Below, piece after piece: positions 38,947 to 47,818 of a stretch of DNA of 50,451 nucleotides. The stretch is from an uncultured Oscillospiraceae bacterium (GTDB taxonomy: Bacteria; Bacillota; Clostridia; Oscillospirales; Oscillospiraceae): assembly GCA_944385795.1 (NCBI GenBank), contig CALWYP010000048.1:1-50451 (forward strand), written 5' to 3'. The notes below the pieces were generated by a model. The model worked only from the letters and a program-made list of their open reading frames with translations. It did no database searches and was not told the DNA's origin. A program made the position numbers and the translations under genes. Within the stretch, counting starts at the first letter, position 1. Every line of letters starts with the position of its first letter.

Positions 38947-40722
38947 TTATTCTTCCTTTTCCCCGACGATGGCGATGTGCAGCTCGTCGAGCTGCTTCTG
39001 CGTGACCTCGCCGGGCGCGCCCATCATGAGGTCCTGGGCGTTCTTGTTCATGGGGAAGGGGATTATCTCGCGTATGGAGTCCTCGCCGGCGAGCAGCATG
39101 ACCATGCGGTCCACGCCCGGGGCTATGCCCGCGTGCGGTGGCGCGCCGTAACAGAAGGCGTTGTACATGGCGGGGAACTTGGCCTTGACGTCCTCCTCGC
39201 CGAGGTTGACCATCTCGAAGGCCTTTATCATTATCTCCGGGTCGTGGTTGCGCACCGCGCCGGAAGAGAGCTCCACGCCGTTGCAGACGAGGTCGTACTG
39301 GTCGGCGGTGATCGTGAGCGGGTCGATTTCGCCCCTCTCGGCGGCCAGCAGGGTCTTGAGCCCGCCCTTGGGCATCGAGAAGGGGTTGTGGCAGAACTCC
39401 ATCGCGCCGCTCTCCTCGCCTATCTCGTACATGGGGAAGTCCACTATCCAGCAGAAGGCGTACTGCTCCGCGTCCATGTGCCCGGGGCAGAGCGCGCCCA
39501 GGAGCTTTATGAGCGCGCCGGCGGTCTTCTGCGCGGCGGCGAGCTTGCCCGCGGCGAAGCAGACCAGCGTGTCGGGAGCGAGGCCCAGGGCGGAGATAAA
39601 GGCGTCCTTCATGGGCGCGAGGAACTTGGCTATGCCGCCCACGAGCTCGCCGCTGCCGTCCACGCGCACCCAGTAGGCCTTGTTGCCGCTGACGACCTCG
39701 GCGTCGGCGCAGAGCTTGTCTATCTGCTTGCGCGTGCCGGCAAAGCCGCTCACGGGCACGGCCTTGACCACGGCGCCCTCGAAGGGGCCGAAGCCGCAGC
39801 CCCCGACGAGCGGCGTGACGTCGGTGGCCGTGAGGTCTATGCGCAGGTCGGGCTTGTCCGTGCCGTATTTCTCAAGCGCCTCGGCGTAGGGTATGCGCGC
39901 GAAGGGCGCGCCGCTGGCGCGTTTATACTTGCCGAACTCGGCGAAGATGGGCGGCAGCACGTCCTCGAGCACTTCAAAGACGTCCTCCTGGCTGGCGAAG
40001 GCCATCTCCATGTCGAGCTGGTAGAATTCGCCGGGGGAGCGGTCGGCGCGCGCGTCCTCGTCGCGGAAGCAGGGGGCTATCTGGAAATAGCGGTCGAAGC
40101 CGCTGGCCATCAGGAGCTGCTTGAACTGCTGCGGGGCCTGGGGCAGGGCGTAGAACTTGCCGGGGTGGTTGCGCGCGGGCACAAGGTAGTCGCGCGCGCC
40201 CTCGGGGCTCGAGACCGTGAGTATGGGCGTGGTTATCTCCATAAAGCCGTGCTCCGTCATGCTCTTGCGCAGCGCGGCGACGACGTTGGAGCGCAGGATG
40301 ATGTTTTTCTTGACCTCGGGGTTGCGCAGGTCGAGGTAGCGGTACTTGAGCCTCGCGCTCTCGTCGGCCTCGCGGGAGCGGTTTATCTGGAAGGGCAGCT
40401 CGTTGTGGAAGCACTTGCCGAGCACCTCGACCGACTCCGGCACGACCTCAATGTCGCCGGTGGGCATGTTCGGGTTCTTGCTCGCGCGCTCGCGGACTAC
40501 GCCCTCGACGCTTATGGTGCTCTCGCGGGTGATGGCCTTGAAGCGCTTGACCATCTCCTCGCTCTCGGCTACGACCTGGGTGGAGCCGTAGAAGTCGCGC
40601 ACCACGACGAAGGCCAGGGCGGCGGAGACCTCCCGGACGTTCTCCATCCAGCCGCAAATCTTTACTTTTTTCCCTGCGTCGGCGGCGCGCAGCTCGCCGC
40701 AGGTGTGAGTTCTTGACTGCAT
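38947..40722 (-). CDS. aspS: Aspartyl-tRNA synthetase
   Basis: 591 residues, typical of bacterial-type AspRS with the GAD insertion. Seen: the anticodon-binding OB fold (KVKICGWMENVREVSAALAF), class II motif 2 FRDEDARADRSPGEFYQLDM, the SPGEFYQ segment, the GAD domain in the middle (KFLAPMKDAFISALGLAPDT) and motif 3 GIAPGVDRMVMLLAGEDSIR followed by EIIPFP. It charges tRNA-Asp, and possibly tRNA-Asn; which of the two cannot be told by eye. It follows hisS by 18 bases, the common Firmicute hisS-aspS pair. Confidence 0.96.
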   Translation of the reverse strand: MQSRTHTCGELRAADAGKKVKICGWMENVREVSAALAFVVVRDFYGSTQVVAESEEMVKRFKAITRESTISVEGVVRERASKNPNMPTGDIEVVPESVEVLGKCFHNELPFQINRSREADESARLKYRYLDLRNPEVKKNIILRSNVVAALRKSMTEHGFMEITTPILTVSSPEGARDYLVPARNHPGKFYALPQAPQQFKQLLMASGFDRYFQIAPCFRDEDARADRSPGEFYQLDMEMAFASQEDVFEVLEDVLPPIFAEFGKYKRASGAPFARIPYAEALEKYGTDKPDLRIDLTATDVTPLVGGCGFGPFEGAVVKAVPVSGFAGTRKQIDKLCADAEVVSGNKAYWVRVDGSGELVGGIAKFLAPMKDAFISALGLAPDTLVCFAAGKLAAAQKTAGALIKLLGALCPGHMDAEQYAFCWIVDFPMYEIGEESGAMEFCHNPFSMPKGGLKTLLAAERGEIDPLTITADQYDLVCNGVELSSGAVRNHDPEIMIKAFEMVNLGEEDVKAKFPAMYNAFCYGAPPHAGIAPGVDRMVMLLAGEDSIREIIPFPMNKNAQDLMMGAPGEVTQKQLDELHIAIVGEKEE

Positions 40723-40740
40723 TTCGCTTCTACCCCTTTT

Positions 40741-42099
<1,359 letters not shown>

Positions 42100-42152
42100 G
42101 GGCGTTCCTCCATTGCTATGCCGTTTGCGGCCCCGCGGGCCGCGCGCAAAGA

Positions 42153-42173
42153 GGCGGCGGAGATCCCGCCGCC
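42153..42173 (-). terminator. Hairpin after the MgsA-like gene
   Basis: GGCGGCGG (42153-42160) and CCGCCGCC (42166-42173) pair around five bases; on the minus strand TCTTTG follows. It may lower read-through from the MgsA-like gene into hisS. Confidence 0.5.
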
Positions 42174-42181
42174 TAGTGCAT

Positions 42182-42583
42182 TCAGTTTTTCTTCGGGTTT
42201 ACGATGTCCCGCCAATCCAGGTCCCCGCGCCGGAGCCCCTGTATCAGCACCTCGGCGGTCGCCACGTTCGTAGCCATGGGGATGAGGTACTGGTCGCAGA
42301 GCCGCGCGAGCTTGTTCACGCTTTCAAAGCCGTCGGGATTCGCGGGGTCGCAGAAGTAGAGCACCAGGTCAATCTCGTTGTAGGCTATCCTGGCGCCAAT
42401 CTGCTGCGCCCCCTGCTTGTCGTGCAGGTAGAGCGTTATGGGCAGGCCGGTAGCCTCGCTGACTAGCTTGCCCGTAGTATTGGTCGCGCAGAGCTTGTGG
42501 TCTGAGAGTATGCCGCAGTACGCGATGCAGAACTGCACCATCAGTTCCTTTTTCCCGTCGTCGGCCAGCAGGGCTATATTCAT
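42182..42583 (-). CDS. Methylglyoxal synthase-like protein lacking catalytic residues
   Basis: 133 residues aligning over their length with methylglyoxal synthase (MNIALLADD..., LCATNTTGKLVSEATGL, QQIGARIAYNEIDLVLYF, IPMATNVATAEVLI). The true enzyme turns dihydroxyacetone phosphate into methylglyoxal using Asp and His residues. Here the GGDQQ-type motif reads GAQQ with A59 in place of the catalytic Asp; the H..D pair of the PHDPDV-type loop is replaced by DGFESV; and the first HD reads DD. The TNTTG phosphate loop is kept. So it may bind a phosphorylated ligand without catalysis. SD GGGAGAAACAG precedes ATG. It leads the hisS-aspS stretch. Confidence 0.78.
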   Translation of the reverse strand: MNIALLADDGKKELMVQFCIAYCGILSDHKLCATNTTGKLVSEATGLPITLYLHDKQGAQQIGARIAYNEIDLVLYFCDPANPDGFESVNKLARLCDQYLIPMATNVATAEVLIQGLRRGDLDWRDIVNPKKN

Positions 42584-42649
42584 CTGTTTCTCCCTTCCCG
42601 GGCCGCTCCACCGCGGGCGAATCCCGCGTCACCGGCGGCCCGATAGTTT

Positions 42650-42678
42650 ATTATATCCCCCGCGGGCGAAAACTGCAA
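42650..42678 (-). promoter_or_regulatory. Promoter of the MgsA-like/hisS/aspS stretch
   Basis: On the minus strand TTGCAG (42678-42673), a 17-base spacer and TATAAT (42655-42650), 67 bases ahead of the ATG at 42583. Confidence 0.75.
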
Positions 42679-42840
42679 CAATATTATTGCTTCCGGGGCA
42701 AAAAATTCGACGGTTTCCGGCATGGCGGCCGCCTTTGCCCGCCCCCGGCGCCGCGGCCCGGGAAAAAGCGCCGTCCGGCACTGGCGCGCCGGCCCGGGAT
42801 GTGGTACAATGGACGGGAACCACATAAGAGGGAGGATGGC

Positions 42841-43821
42841 ATGTATACCCAGATTGAAGGCAACGTCTACACGATACCCGTCCCGCTTCCGGACAACCCG
42901 CTCAGGAACCTCAACAGCTACGTCATCAAGGACCCCGGCCGCTCGCTGGTCATAGACACGGGCTTCCGCCGCCCGGAGTGCCGCGAGGCGCTGTCGGCCG
43001 GGCTGGAGGAGCTCGGCATAGACATGGCGAGGGCGGACGTATTCCTCACGCACATGCACGCCGACCACAGCGGCCTCGCCGCGGAGCTGGCCGGGCCGGA
43101 CTCGAAGATCTATATAAGCCGGGCGGACGGCGAGCTCCTCGCCCGAAGCCTCACAAGCGGCCTCGGCCGCGTGGACGAATACCGCAGCTACGGCTTTTCG
43201 GAGGCCGAGCTCGCCTGCTTCTGGGAGAACCCCTCGATGAAGTACCAGCAGGAGAGCGCGCCGGGCTTCACCTACGTCGCCGGCGGCGACAAGCTCAGCT
43301 ACGGCGGGCATACGCTCCTGGTCATAGAGACGCCGGGCCACACGCCCGGGCACGTCTGCCTCTACGACAGGGCGCGGGGCATGATGTTCCTCGGCGACCA
43401 CGTCCTCTTCGACATAACCCCGAACATCACCACCTGGCCGGGCTTCTCCGACCCGCTGGGCCACTACGTCCACAGCCTGATGGACATAAGCATCTTCTCG
43501 GTGCGCGTGCCCCTGCCCGCCCACAGGGGCGTGAAGGGCTCCACGGCGGAGCGCGTGGGCACGATCATAGAGCACCACGGCCGGCGCATACGCGAAATGC
43601 TCGACGCCCTGGACGCCAGCCCGGGCGCGACGCCCTATGAGCTCTCCGGCATGATGAGCTGGCGCGTGCGCGGCAAAACCAACTCCTGGGCCGACTTCCC
43701 GCTCGGGCAGAAGTGGTTCGCCGTCGGCGAGACCGCGGCCCACCTCGAATACCTGCTCTGCCGCGGCCGGGTGCGGCGCGAGTTCACAGGCGGGGTATGG
43801 CGTTACTATACGGACAATTAA
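42841..43821 (+). CDS. MBL-fold metallo-hydrolase
   Basis: 326 residues from ATG 42841 (SD GGGAGGATGG). Metal-binding pattern: THMHADHSG (HxHxDH), then ETPGHTPGHVCL, the bridging Asp in FLGDHVLFD and the final His in PLPAHRG. A helical C-terminal part (AERVGTIIEHHGRRIREMLD) ends in a winged-helix-like stretch. This is the class often labelled hydroxyacylglutathione hydrolase-like or beta-lactamase-domain protein; the substrate is unknown. The upstream frame to 42799 has no SD. A possible -10 (TACAAT at 42805-42810) precedes it. Confidence 0.87.
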   Translation: MYTQIEGNVYTIPVPLPDNPLRNLNSYVIKDPGRSLVIDTGFRRPECREALSAGLEELGIDMARADVFLTHMHADHSGLAAELAGPDSKIYISRADGELLARSLTSGLGRVDEYRSYGFSEAELACFWENPSMKYQQESAPGFTYVAGGDKLSYGGHTLLVIETPGHTPGHVCLYDRARGMMFLGDHVLFDITPNITTWPGFSDPLGHYVHSLMDISIFSVRVPLPAHRGVKGSTAERVGTIIEHHGRRIREMLDALDASPGATPYELSGMMSWRVRGKTNSWADFPLGQKWFAVGETAAHLEYLLCRGRVRREFTGGVWRYYTDN

Positions 43822-43858
43822 CGTTATCAAGCATATCACAAGCGTCAAGGAGGATAAT

Positions 43859-44479
43859 ATGAAAGTATTGCTTTTGAACGGCAGCCCGAACGCGAAGGGG
43901 AACACCCGCGCCGCGCTTGAGGAGTGCGCCGCCGAGCTGGGGCGCTGCGGGGTGGACAGCGAAATAGTAGACGTCGGCGCGCAGCCCGTCTCCGGCTGCC
44001 GGGCCTGCAACGCCTGCGCGAAGCTCGGCCGCTGCGCCGTCGACGACGGCGTGAACGCCTTCGCGGAAAAGCTCGCCGCCGCGGACGGGCTCATAGTCGG
44101 CACGCCCGTACACTACGCCTCGCCCGGCGGGGCGGTGATAAGTTTCCTCGACCGCCTCTTCTACAGCCGCCAGGGCCAGTGGGCGCACAAGCCCGCCGCC
44201 GCCGTGGCCGTCGCCCGCCGCGCGGGCAGCGTGGCGAGCATAGACGTGCTCAACAAGTACTTCACCATAGCCCAGATGCCCGTGGTGTCCTCCACCTACT
44301 GGAACGACGCCTTCGGCGCGGCCCCAGGCGAGGCCGCGCGGGACGCCGAGGGGATGCAGACCATGCGCAACCTCGCGCGCAACATGGCCTGGCTGCTCAA
44401 GTGCATAGAGCTCGGCAGGGCCGCCGGGGTGCTCCCGCCGGAGAACGACCGCTCCGTCAGCACTAATTTTATAAGGTAA
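43859..44479 (+). CDS. NADPH-dependent FMN reductase/flavodoxin-fold oxidoreductase
   Basis: 206 residues. N-terminal LLLNGSPNAKGNTRAALEE is the FMN phosphate loop; GCRACNACAKLGRCAVDD is the Cys-rich insertion typical of the iron-sulfur flavoprotein-like subgroup; DGLIVGTPVHYASPGGAVISFLDRL completes the flavin site. It probably transfers electrons from NAD(P)H to quinones or other acceptors. AAGGAGG precedes ATG 43859, 37 bases after the MBL gene, so both may share a transcript. Confidence 0.9.
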   Translation: MKVLLLNGSPNAKGNTRAALEECAAELGRCGVDSEIVDVGAQPVSGCRACNACAKLGRCAVDDGVNAFAEKLAAADGLIVGTPVHYASPGGAVISFLDRLFYSRQGQWAHKPAAAVAVARRAGSVASIDVLNKYFTIAQMPVVSSTYWNDAFGAAPGEAARDAEGMQTMRNLARNMAWLLKCIELGRAAGVLPPENDRSVSTNFIR

Positions 44480-44497
44480 GCGCGTATAAACCGGACG

Positions 44498-44529
44498 CCT
44501 CGGCGCAAACTAGCGCCGAGGTGATTTTT
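44498..44529 (+). promoter_or_regulatory. Hairpin overlapping the SD of the small coat-like gene
   Basis: CCTCGGCGC (44498-44506) and GCGCCGAGG (44513-44521) are perfect 9-base arms around AAACTA, followed by TGATTTTT. It resembles a terminator for the FMN reductase gene, but the SD (GAGGTGA, 44519-44524) of the next gene lies partly inside its right arm, so it could also hold translation back. Confidence 0.6.
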
Positions 44530-44703
44530 ATGACCACGAAGGAGAGCCTTTATCTCGACGACGCCCTCGGCCACGCCCAGTTCCTGGCCAAGCAGTGCCG
44601 GGAGGCGGCGGAGACGCTCTGCGACGCGAATCTGAAAAGCTGCGCCGCCAAGCTCGCCGAACAGCACAGCCAGATGTACGCAAGATTCTACGACCAGATC
44701 TGA
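44530..44703 (+). CDS. Small spore-coat-like hypothetical protein
   Basis: 57 residues from ATG 44530 (MTTKESLYLDDALGHAQFLA...). It is all-helical in appearance, ends YARFYDQI and is followed after 11 bases by a CotF-like gene. Short paired genes of this look are common in Clostridia as part of the CotF/coat group. Expression would then be in the mother cell during sporulation, though no sigma-E or sigma-K promoter is clear. Homology is not strong enough for a firm name. Confidence 0.6.
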   Translation: MTTKESLYLDDALGHAQFLAKQCREAAETLCDANLKSCAAKLAEQHSQMYARFYDQI

Positions 44704-44714
44704 GGAGGCGCAAG

Positions 44715-44969
44715 ATGGACGACCGCATGATTATGGAGAACCTGCTCAACACCGCCAAGGGCGCCTGCGACCTCTACATGCACGGCGCGATAGAGTCCTG
44801 CACGCCGAACGTGCGCCAGGCCTTCGCCACCGCGCTCAACTTCGAGCTCGGTATGCAGGAGGAGCTCTATTCGCAGATGCAGCGCAAGGGCTGGTACGCG
44901 CCCGAGCAGGCCCCGCAGCAGCAGACAAGGCAGCTCAAGCAGAAGCACGCCCCGTCCTGCCCCGGCTAA
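44715..44969 (+). CDS. CotF-family spore coat protein-like
   Basis: 84 residues from ATG 44715 with GAGGAGG ahead. The helical segment MIMENLLNTAKGACDLYMHG, TPNVRQAFATALNFELGMQE, ELYSQMQRKGWYAPEQAP is typical of CotF-type coat proteins, where the ending MxxKGWY.. is a strong mark. The Gln/Lys tail is disordered. With the preceding gene it forms a small pair, presumably assembled into the spore coat. It supports a spore-forming host. Confidence 0.8.
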   Translation: MDDRMIMENLLNTAKGACDLYMHGAIESCTPNVRQAFATALNFELGMQEELYSQMQRKGWYAPEQAPQQQTRQLKQKHAPSCPG

Positions 44970-44976
44970 TTCGCTC

Positions 44977-45005
44977 TTGCCAAAAAGCGCCTGGCGCGGT
45001 ATTAT
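44977..45005 (+). promoter_or_regulatory. Promoter of the small membrane-protein group
   Basis: TTGCCA (44977-44982), 17 bases, TATTAT (45000-45005), 70 bases ahead of the first gene. GCGCC/GGCGC repeats lie within the spacer. Confidence 0.6.
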
Positions 45006-45074
45006 TCTTGTATACGCGCCGGGCCTACATACGCGGCGCGCAGGAGCATATCAACCTTTCCAGGAGGCGTACAT

Positions 45075-45359
45075 ATGAACGGCAAGCATCAGGAGGAGTA
45101 TAAGCCCGGGGCGGCCGACCACCCCGTCAAGATCCTCAAATACTGCACCATAGCGATGGCCGTGCTCTTCGCCGCGGGCCTCGCCGTGCTTTTCCTGGGC
45201 AGCGCGGTCTACGGCATCGTGCTCATGTCCGCGGGCATCTGCTGCGACGTGCTGGCCATCACCGTGTTCTGGCGCTGCCCCAGGTGCGACGAGCAGCTCC
45301 CGGCCAAGGTCATATTCGGCGAGAAGGTCTGCCCCTACTGCGGCGGCAAGCTCGACTGA
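45075..45359 (+). CDS. Small membrane protein with C-terminal zinc ribbon
   Basis: 94 residues; AGGAGG precedes ATG. Two adjacent helices (ILKYCTIAMAVLFAAGLAVL and GSAVYGIVLMSAGICCDVLA) are followed by a zinc ribbon with CPRC and CPYC knuckles (CPRCDEQLPAK, KVCPYCGGKLD). A similar layout recurs two genes on, at 45589-45843. The set is probably one transcript. Function unknown; zinc-ribbon membrane proteins of this type often serve in assembly or sensing. Confidence 0.7.
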   Translation: MNGKHQEEYKPGAADHPVKILKYCTIAMAVLFAAGLAVLFLGSAVYGIVLMSAGICCDVLAITVFWRCPRCDEQLPAKVIFGEKVCPYCGGKLD

Positions 45360-45371
45360 GGGGGGACGGAT

Positions 45372-45563
45372 ATGCAGCGGCTTACCGAACTGCTCGCCGC
45401 CCACGGGCGGGCCGTGCGTATCGCCTGCCGCGTCATAAGCGTGCTGGCCTTCGTCCTCGGCGCGGCGGCGGTGCTAAACGACTGGTGGATAGCCGGCGCG
45501 GCGGCCATAGCCGTGCTCGCCGTCACCGAGGTGCTGGTGCCCCGCGCGCTGGACAAACGCTAA
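45372..45563 (+). CDS. Small two-helix membrane protein, unknown function
   Basis: 63 residues, starting 12 bases after the preceding stop with GAGGGGGG as SD. Two helices fill most of it (ACRVISVLAFVLGAAAVLND, IAGAAAIAVLAVTEVLVPR). It lacks the zinc ribbon of its two neighbours but shares their membrane part. No family recognised. The overlapping antisense frames are shadows. Confidence 0.6.
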   Translation: MQRLTELLAAHGRAVRIACRVISVLAFVLGAAAVLNDWWIAGAAAIAVLAVTEVLVPRALDKR

Positions 45564-45588
45564 CCCTATCCCAAGGAGGTACATATAA

Positions 45589-45843
45589 ATGAAAAACCGC
45601 ATCCCGCCGCGCGCCGCGGCCCTGGTCTGCTGGATAATGTCCATCTTCGCCTTCCTGCTCGGCGCCATCGGCCTCATCAACCGCGCAATGGGCACCTTCT
45701 ATATCGCGCTCATCCTAATCGTCATCTTCATGATAGTCCTGCCCAAGATATTCTGGCGCTGCCCCCACTGCGGGGCGACCCTGCCCGTGAACGGCATGCT
45801 GCGCCTGAAGATTTGCCCCTACTGCAGCAAGCCGCTGCTGTGA
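45589..45843 (+). CDS. Small membrane protein with C-terminal zinc ribbon (paralogue-like)
   Basis: 84 residues with AAGGAGG ahead. Two helices (ALVCWIMSIFAFLLGAIGLI, FYIALILIVIFMIVLPKIF) lead into a zinc ribbon (WRCPHCGATLPVNGMLRL, KICPYCSKPLL) much like that of 45075-45359 (WRCPRCDEQLPAK, VCPYCGGKLD). The two seem related by duplication with the 63-residue gene between them. Unknown function. Confidence 0.7.
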   Translation: MKNRIPPRAAALVCWIMSIFAFLLGAIGLINRAMGTFYIALILIVIFMIVLPKIFWRCPHCGATLPVNGMLRLKICPYCSKPLL

Positions 45844-45916
45844 GCGGCCAGGAAAAACGCAGTCCGCGCCCCGCCGCAAGGCAGGACGCGGATTCTTATA
45901 ACCAGAGAGGTACGCT

Positions 45917-46576
45917 ATGAAAACATGTTATATAGTCGGCGCGGCGGACTTCGCGCCCGCGCGCTTCAGGCCCGCCGCCGGCGAGCTCATAATCGCCGCC
46001 GACGCCGGGATACTGCACCTGGACGCCCTGGGCGTGAGGCCCGGGCTCATACTCGGCGACTTTGACTCCCTGGGCAGGGTGCCGGACTTCCCGGACGTGG
46101 AGGTCTGCCCCGTGCGCAAGGACGACACGGACTCCATGATAGCGGCCCGCCGCGCCGTGGAGCGCGGGTACGGGCGGCTGCTCTTCTTCGGCTGCCTGGG
46201 CGGGCGGCGGCTAGACCACACTATCGCCAACCTCCAGACCATAGCCTGGTGCTGCGCCCAGGGCGCGCAGGCCTTCCTGGTGGGCGAGGGCTGCTGCCTC
46301 GCCGCCCTGGGCCCGGGCGGGAGCCTGCGCTTCGACAGGCGCTACAGGGGCGATTTCTCCGTGTTCTGCCTGGGCGAGGACGCCCGCGGCGTCACGGAGC
46401 GCGGGCTGAGCTACACGCTTGAGGACGCCGTGCTCACCTCATCCTTCCCCCTCGGCGTCAGCAACTCCTTTACCGGCGAGAGCGCCTATGTCTCGGTGGA
46501 GCGCGGCACGCTCCTGGTATATTGGCAGGACGACCCGGCCCTGCCGCTCCCGGAGGCAGAGTACCGCCGGGGCTGA
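45917..46576 (+). CDS. thiN: Thiamine pyrophosphokinase
   Basis: 219 residues. Seen: CYIVGAADFAP, IIAADAGILHLDALGVRPGL, ILGDFDSLG, the KDDTDSMIAARRAVERGYGR motif and GCLGGRRLDHTIANL, then a C-terminal beta domain with SYTLEDAVLTSSFPLGVSN. The enzyme transfers pyrophosphate from ATP to thiamine to give TPP. Start ATG 45917 with AGAGG upstream. In many Firmicutes thiN follows rpe/rsgA; here it stands alone and the downstream gene is convergent. Confidence 0.93.
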   Translation: MKTCYIVGAADFAPARFRPAAGELIIAADAGILHLDALGVRPGLILGDFDSLGRVPDFPDVEVCPVRKDDTDSMIAARRAVERGYGRLLFFGCLGGRRLDHTIANLQTIAWCCAQGAQAFLVGEGCCLAALGPGGSLRFDRRYRGDFSVFCLGEDARGVTERGLSYTLEDAVLTSSFPLGVSNSFTGESAYVSVERGTLLVYWQDDPALPLPEAEYRRG

Positions 46577-46577
46577 A

Positions 46578-47795
46578 TCAAAGTATAAGGCCGTACTTTT
46601 CGGCCAGGGGCAGCAGGACGGCGTCGGAGAGCGGGCCGGAGTACACGGCCCGGCCCTGCCAGGCGCGCAGCGCGGCCTCCAGCGCTTCGGCGTCGCCGCT
46701 CTCTATGGCCAGCGGGACCCTCACGGCGTACTGGGCGTCGGCGAAGTCCTCGGCGTCTGCGAGGCTCTCCACGCGCACGGCTATCATTTCCGCGCCCTCG
46801 TCCTGGGCGTCGGCTATGTCGTCGGCCAGGTCCGCGGAGCACGCGAGCGGCTCGGGCAACTCCGCCGCGCCGTCGAGCAGGAAGGCGTCCTTTTCCGTGG
46901 CGACGGGTATCTTCCCGCCGAAGTCCGGCGCGGGCGCGGCGGTGGCCACGCCCTCAAGCGCCTCCCGGAGCGCGGCTATGTAGCGCTCGTCCGTGCCGCA
47001 GCAGCCGCCGAAGAGGCCAACGCCGGCCGCGGCGAAGTCCCGCGCGCAGGCGGCGAAGCCGTCCGGCGGGCAGTCGTACACCGTCTTCCCGTCCACGACC
47101 TGGGGCAGGCCCGCGTTGGGCTTGGCCATCAGGGGTATCTCCGCCCAGGGGCGCAGGCGCCCTATCTGGGCGAGTATGTCGCGCGGGCCGGCGGAGCAGT
47201 TCAGGCCGAAGGCGTCCGCGCCCATGGCCTGCATCACGACGAGGGCCGCGGCGGCGTCCGTGCCCGTGAGCGTGCGGCCGTTGGCGTCGCAGGTGAAGCT
47301 CACAAAAACCGGCTTGCGGCTCACGTTCCTGACGGCCAGCAGCGCCGCGCGCGCGTCGGAGAGGGTCATCATCGTCTCTATTACGAAGAGGTCCACGCCC
47401 GCGGCCTCGAGCGCCGCGGCCTGTTCGGCGTATATTTCCACGAGCTCGTCGAAGCCCGCGGAGCCGAGCGGGGAGAGGAAGAGCCCGGTCGGGGCCATGT
47501 CCCCGGCCACCAGGGCCCGGCCGGCGGCCGCCTCCCTGGAGAGGGCGGCGAGGCGGGAGTTGAACTCGGCGACGCGGTTGAAGTAGCCGTTAGCCTCGAG
47601 CTTCACGCGGTTCGCGCCGAAGGTGGGCGCGTAGATTATCTGGCTGCCCGCGTCTACATAGCGGCGCTGCAGGTCGAGTATGGCCTCGGGGTGCTCCAGC
47701 GCCCAGGCCTCGGCGCAGCCGCCGCCGGGGTAGCCGCGCTTCACGAGCTCCGTGCCCGTCGCGCCGTCGAGCAGCGCGGGGAAATAAAGTTCCAT
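46578..47795 (-). CDS. Homocysteine S-methyltransferase family protein, MetH N-terminal-like
   Basis: 405 residues from ATG 47795 (SD AAGGGAG). The zinc site is visible: C in GLNCSAGPRD and the CC pair in FGGCCGTDERYI; also DGATGTELVKRGYPGGGCAE, YAPTFGANRVKLEANGYF and KPNAGLPQ. Residues 1-290 make the homocysteine-binding barrel. The last 100 residues (ADLADDIADAQDEGAEMIAV, then ..ALRAWQGRAVYSGPLSDAV..) look like a shortened piece of another barrel rather than the full pterin and B12 domains of MetH. It probably methylates homocysteine from a methyl-corrinoid partner. It is downstream of and co-directional with the RACo-like activator. Confidence 0.85.
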   Translation of the reverse strand: MELYFPALLDGATGTELVKRGYPGGGCAEAWALEHPEAILDLQRRYVDAGSQIIYAPTFGANRVKLEANGYFNRVAEFNSRLAALSREAAAGRALVAGDMAPTGLFLSPLGSAGFDELVEIYAEQAAALEAAGVDLFVIETMMTLSDARAALLAVRNVSRKPVFVSFTCDANGRTLTGTDAAAALVVMQAMGADAFGLNCSAGPRDILAQIGRLRPWAEIPLMAKPNAGLPQVVDGKTVYDCPPDGFAACARDFAAAGVGLFGGCCGTDERYIAALREALEGVATAAPAPDFGGKIPVATEKDAFLLDGAAELPEPLACSADLADDIADAQDEGAEMIAVRVESLADAEDFADAQYAVRVPLAIESGDAEALEAALRAWQGRAVYSGPLSDAVLLPLAEKYGLIL

Positions 47796-47818
47796 AATTT
47801 TCTCCCTTCTCCCGGCGC

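Noticed and set aside
38788-40716. 642-codon open frame on the plus strand opposite aspS
   Set aside because: It is a shadow of aspS in GC-rich sequence; its protein is low-complexity, without domains, and lacks a SD, while the minus strand codes a complete AspRS.
42182-42583. Functional methylglyoxal synthase
   Set aside because: Key Asp and His catalytic positions are replaced although the fold and phosphate loop are kept.
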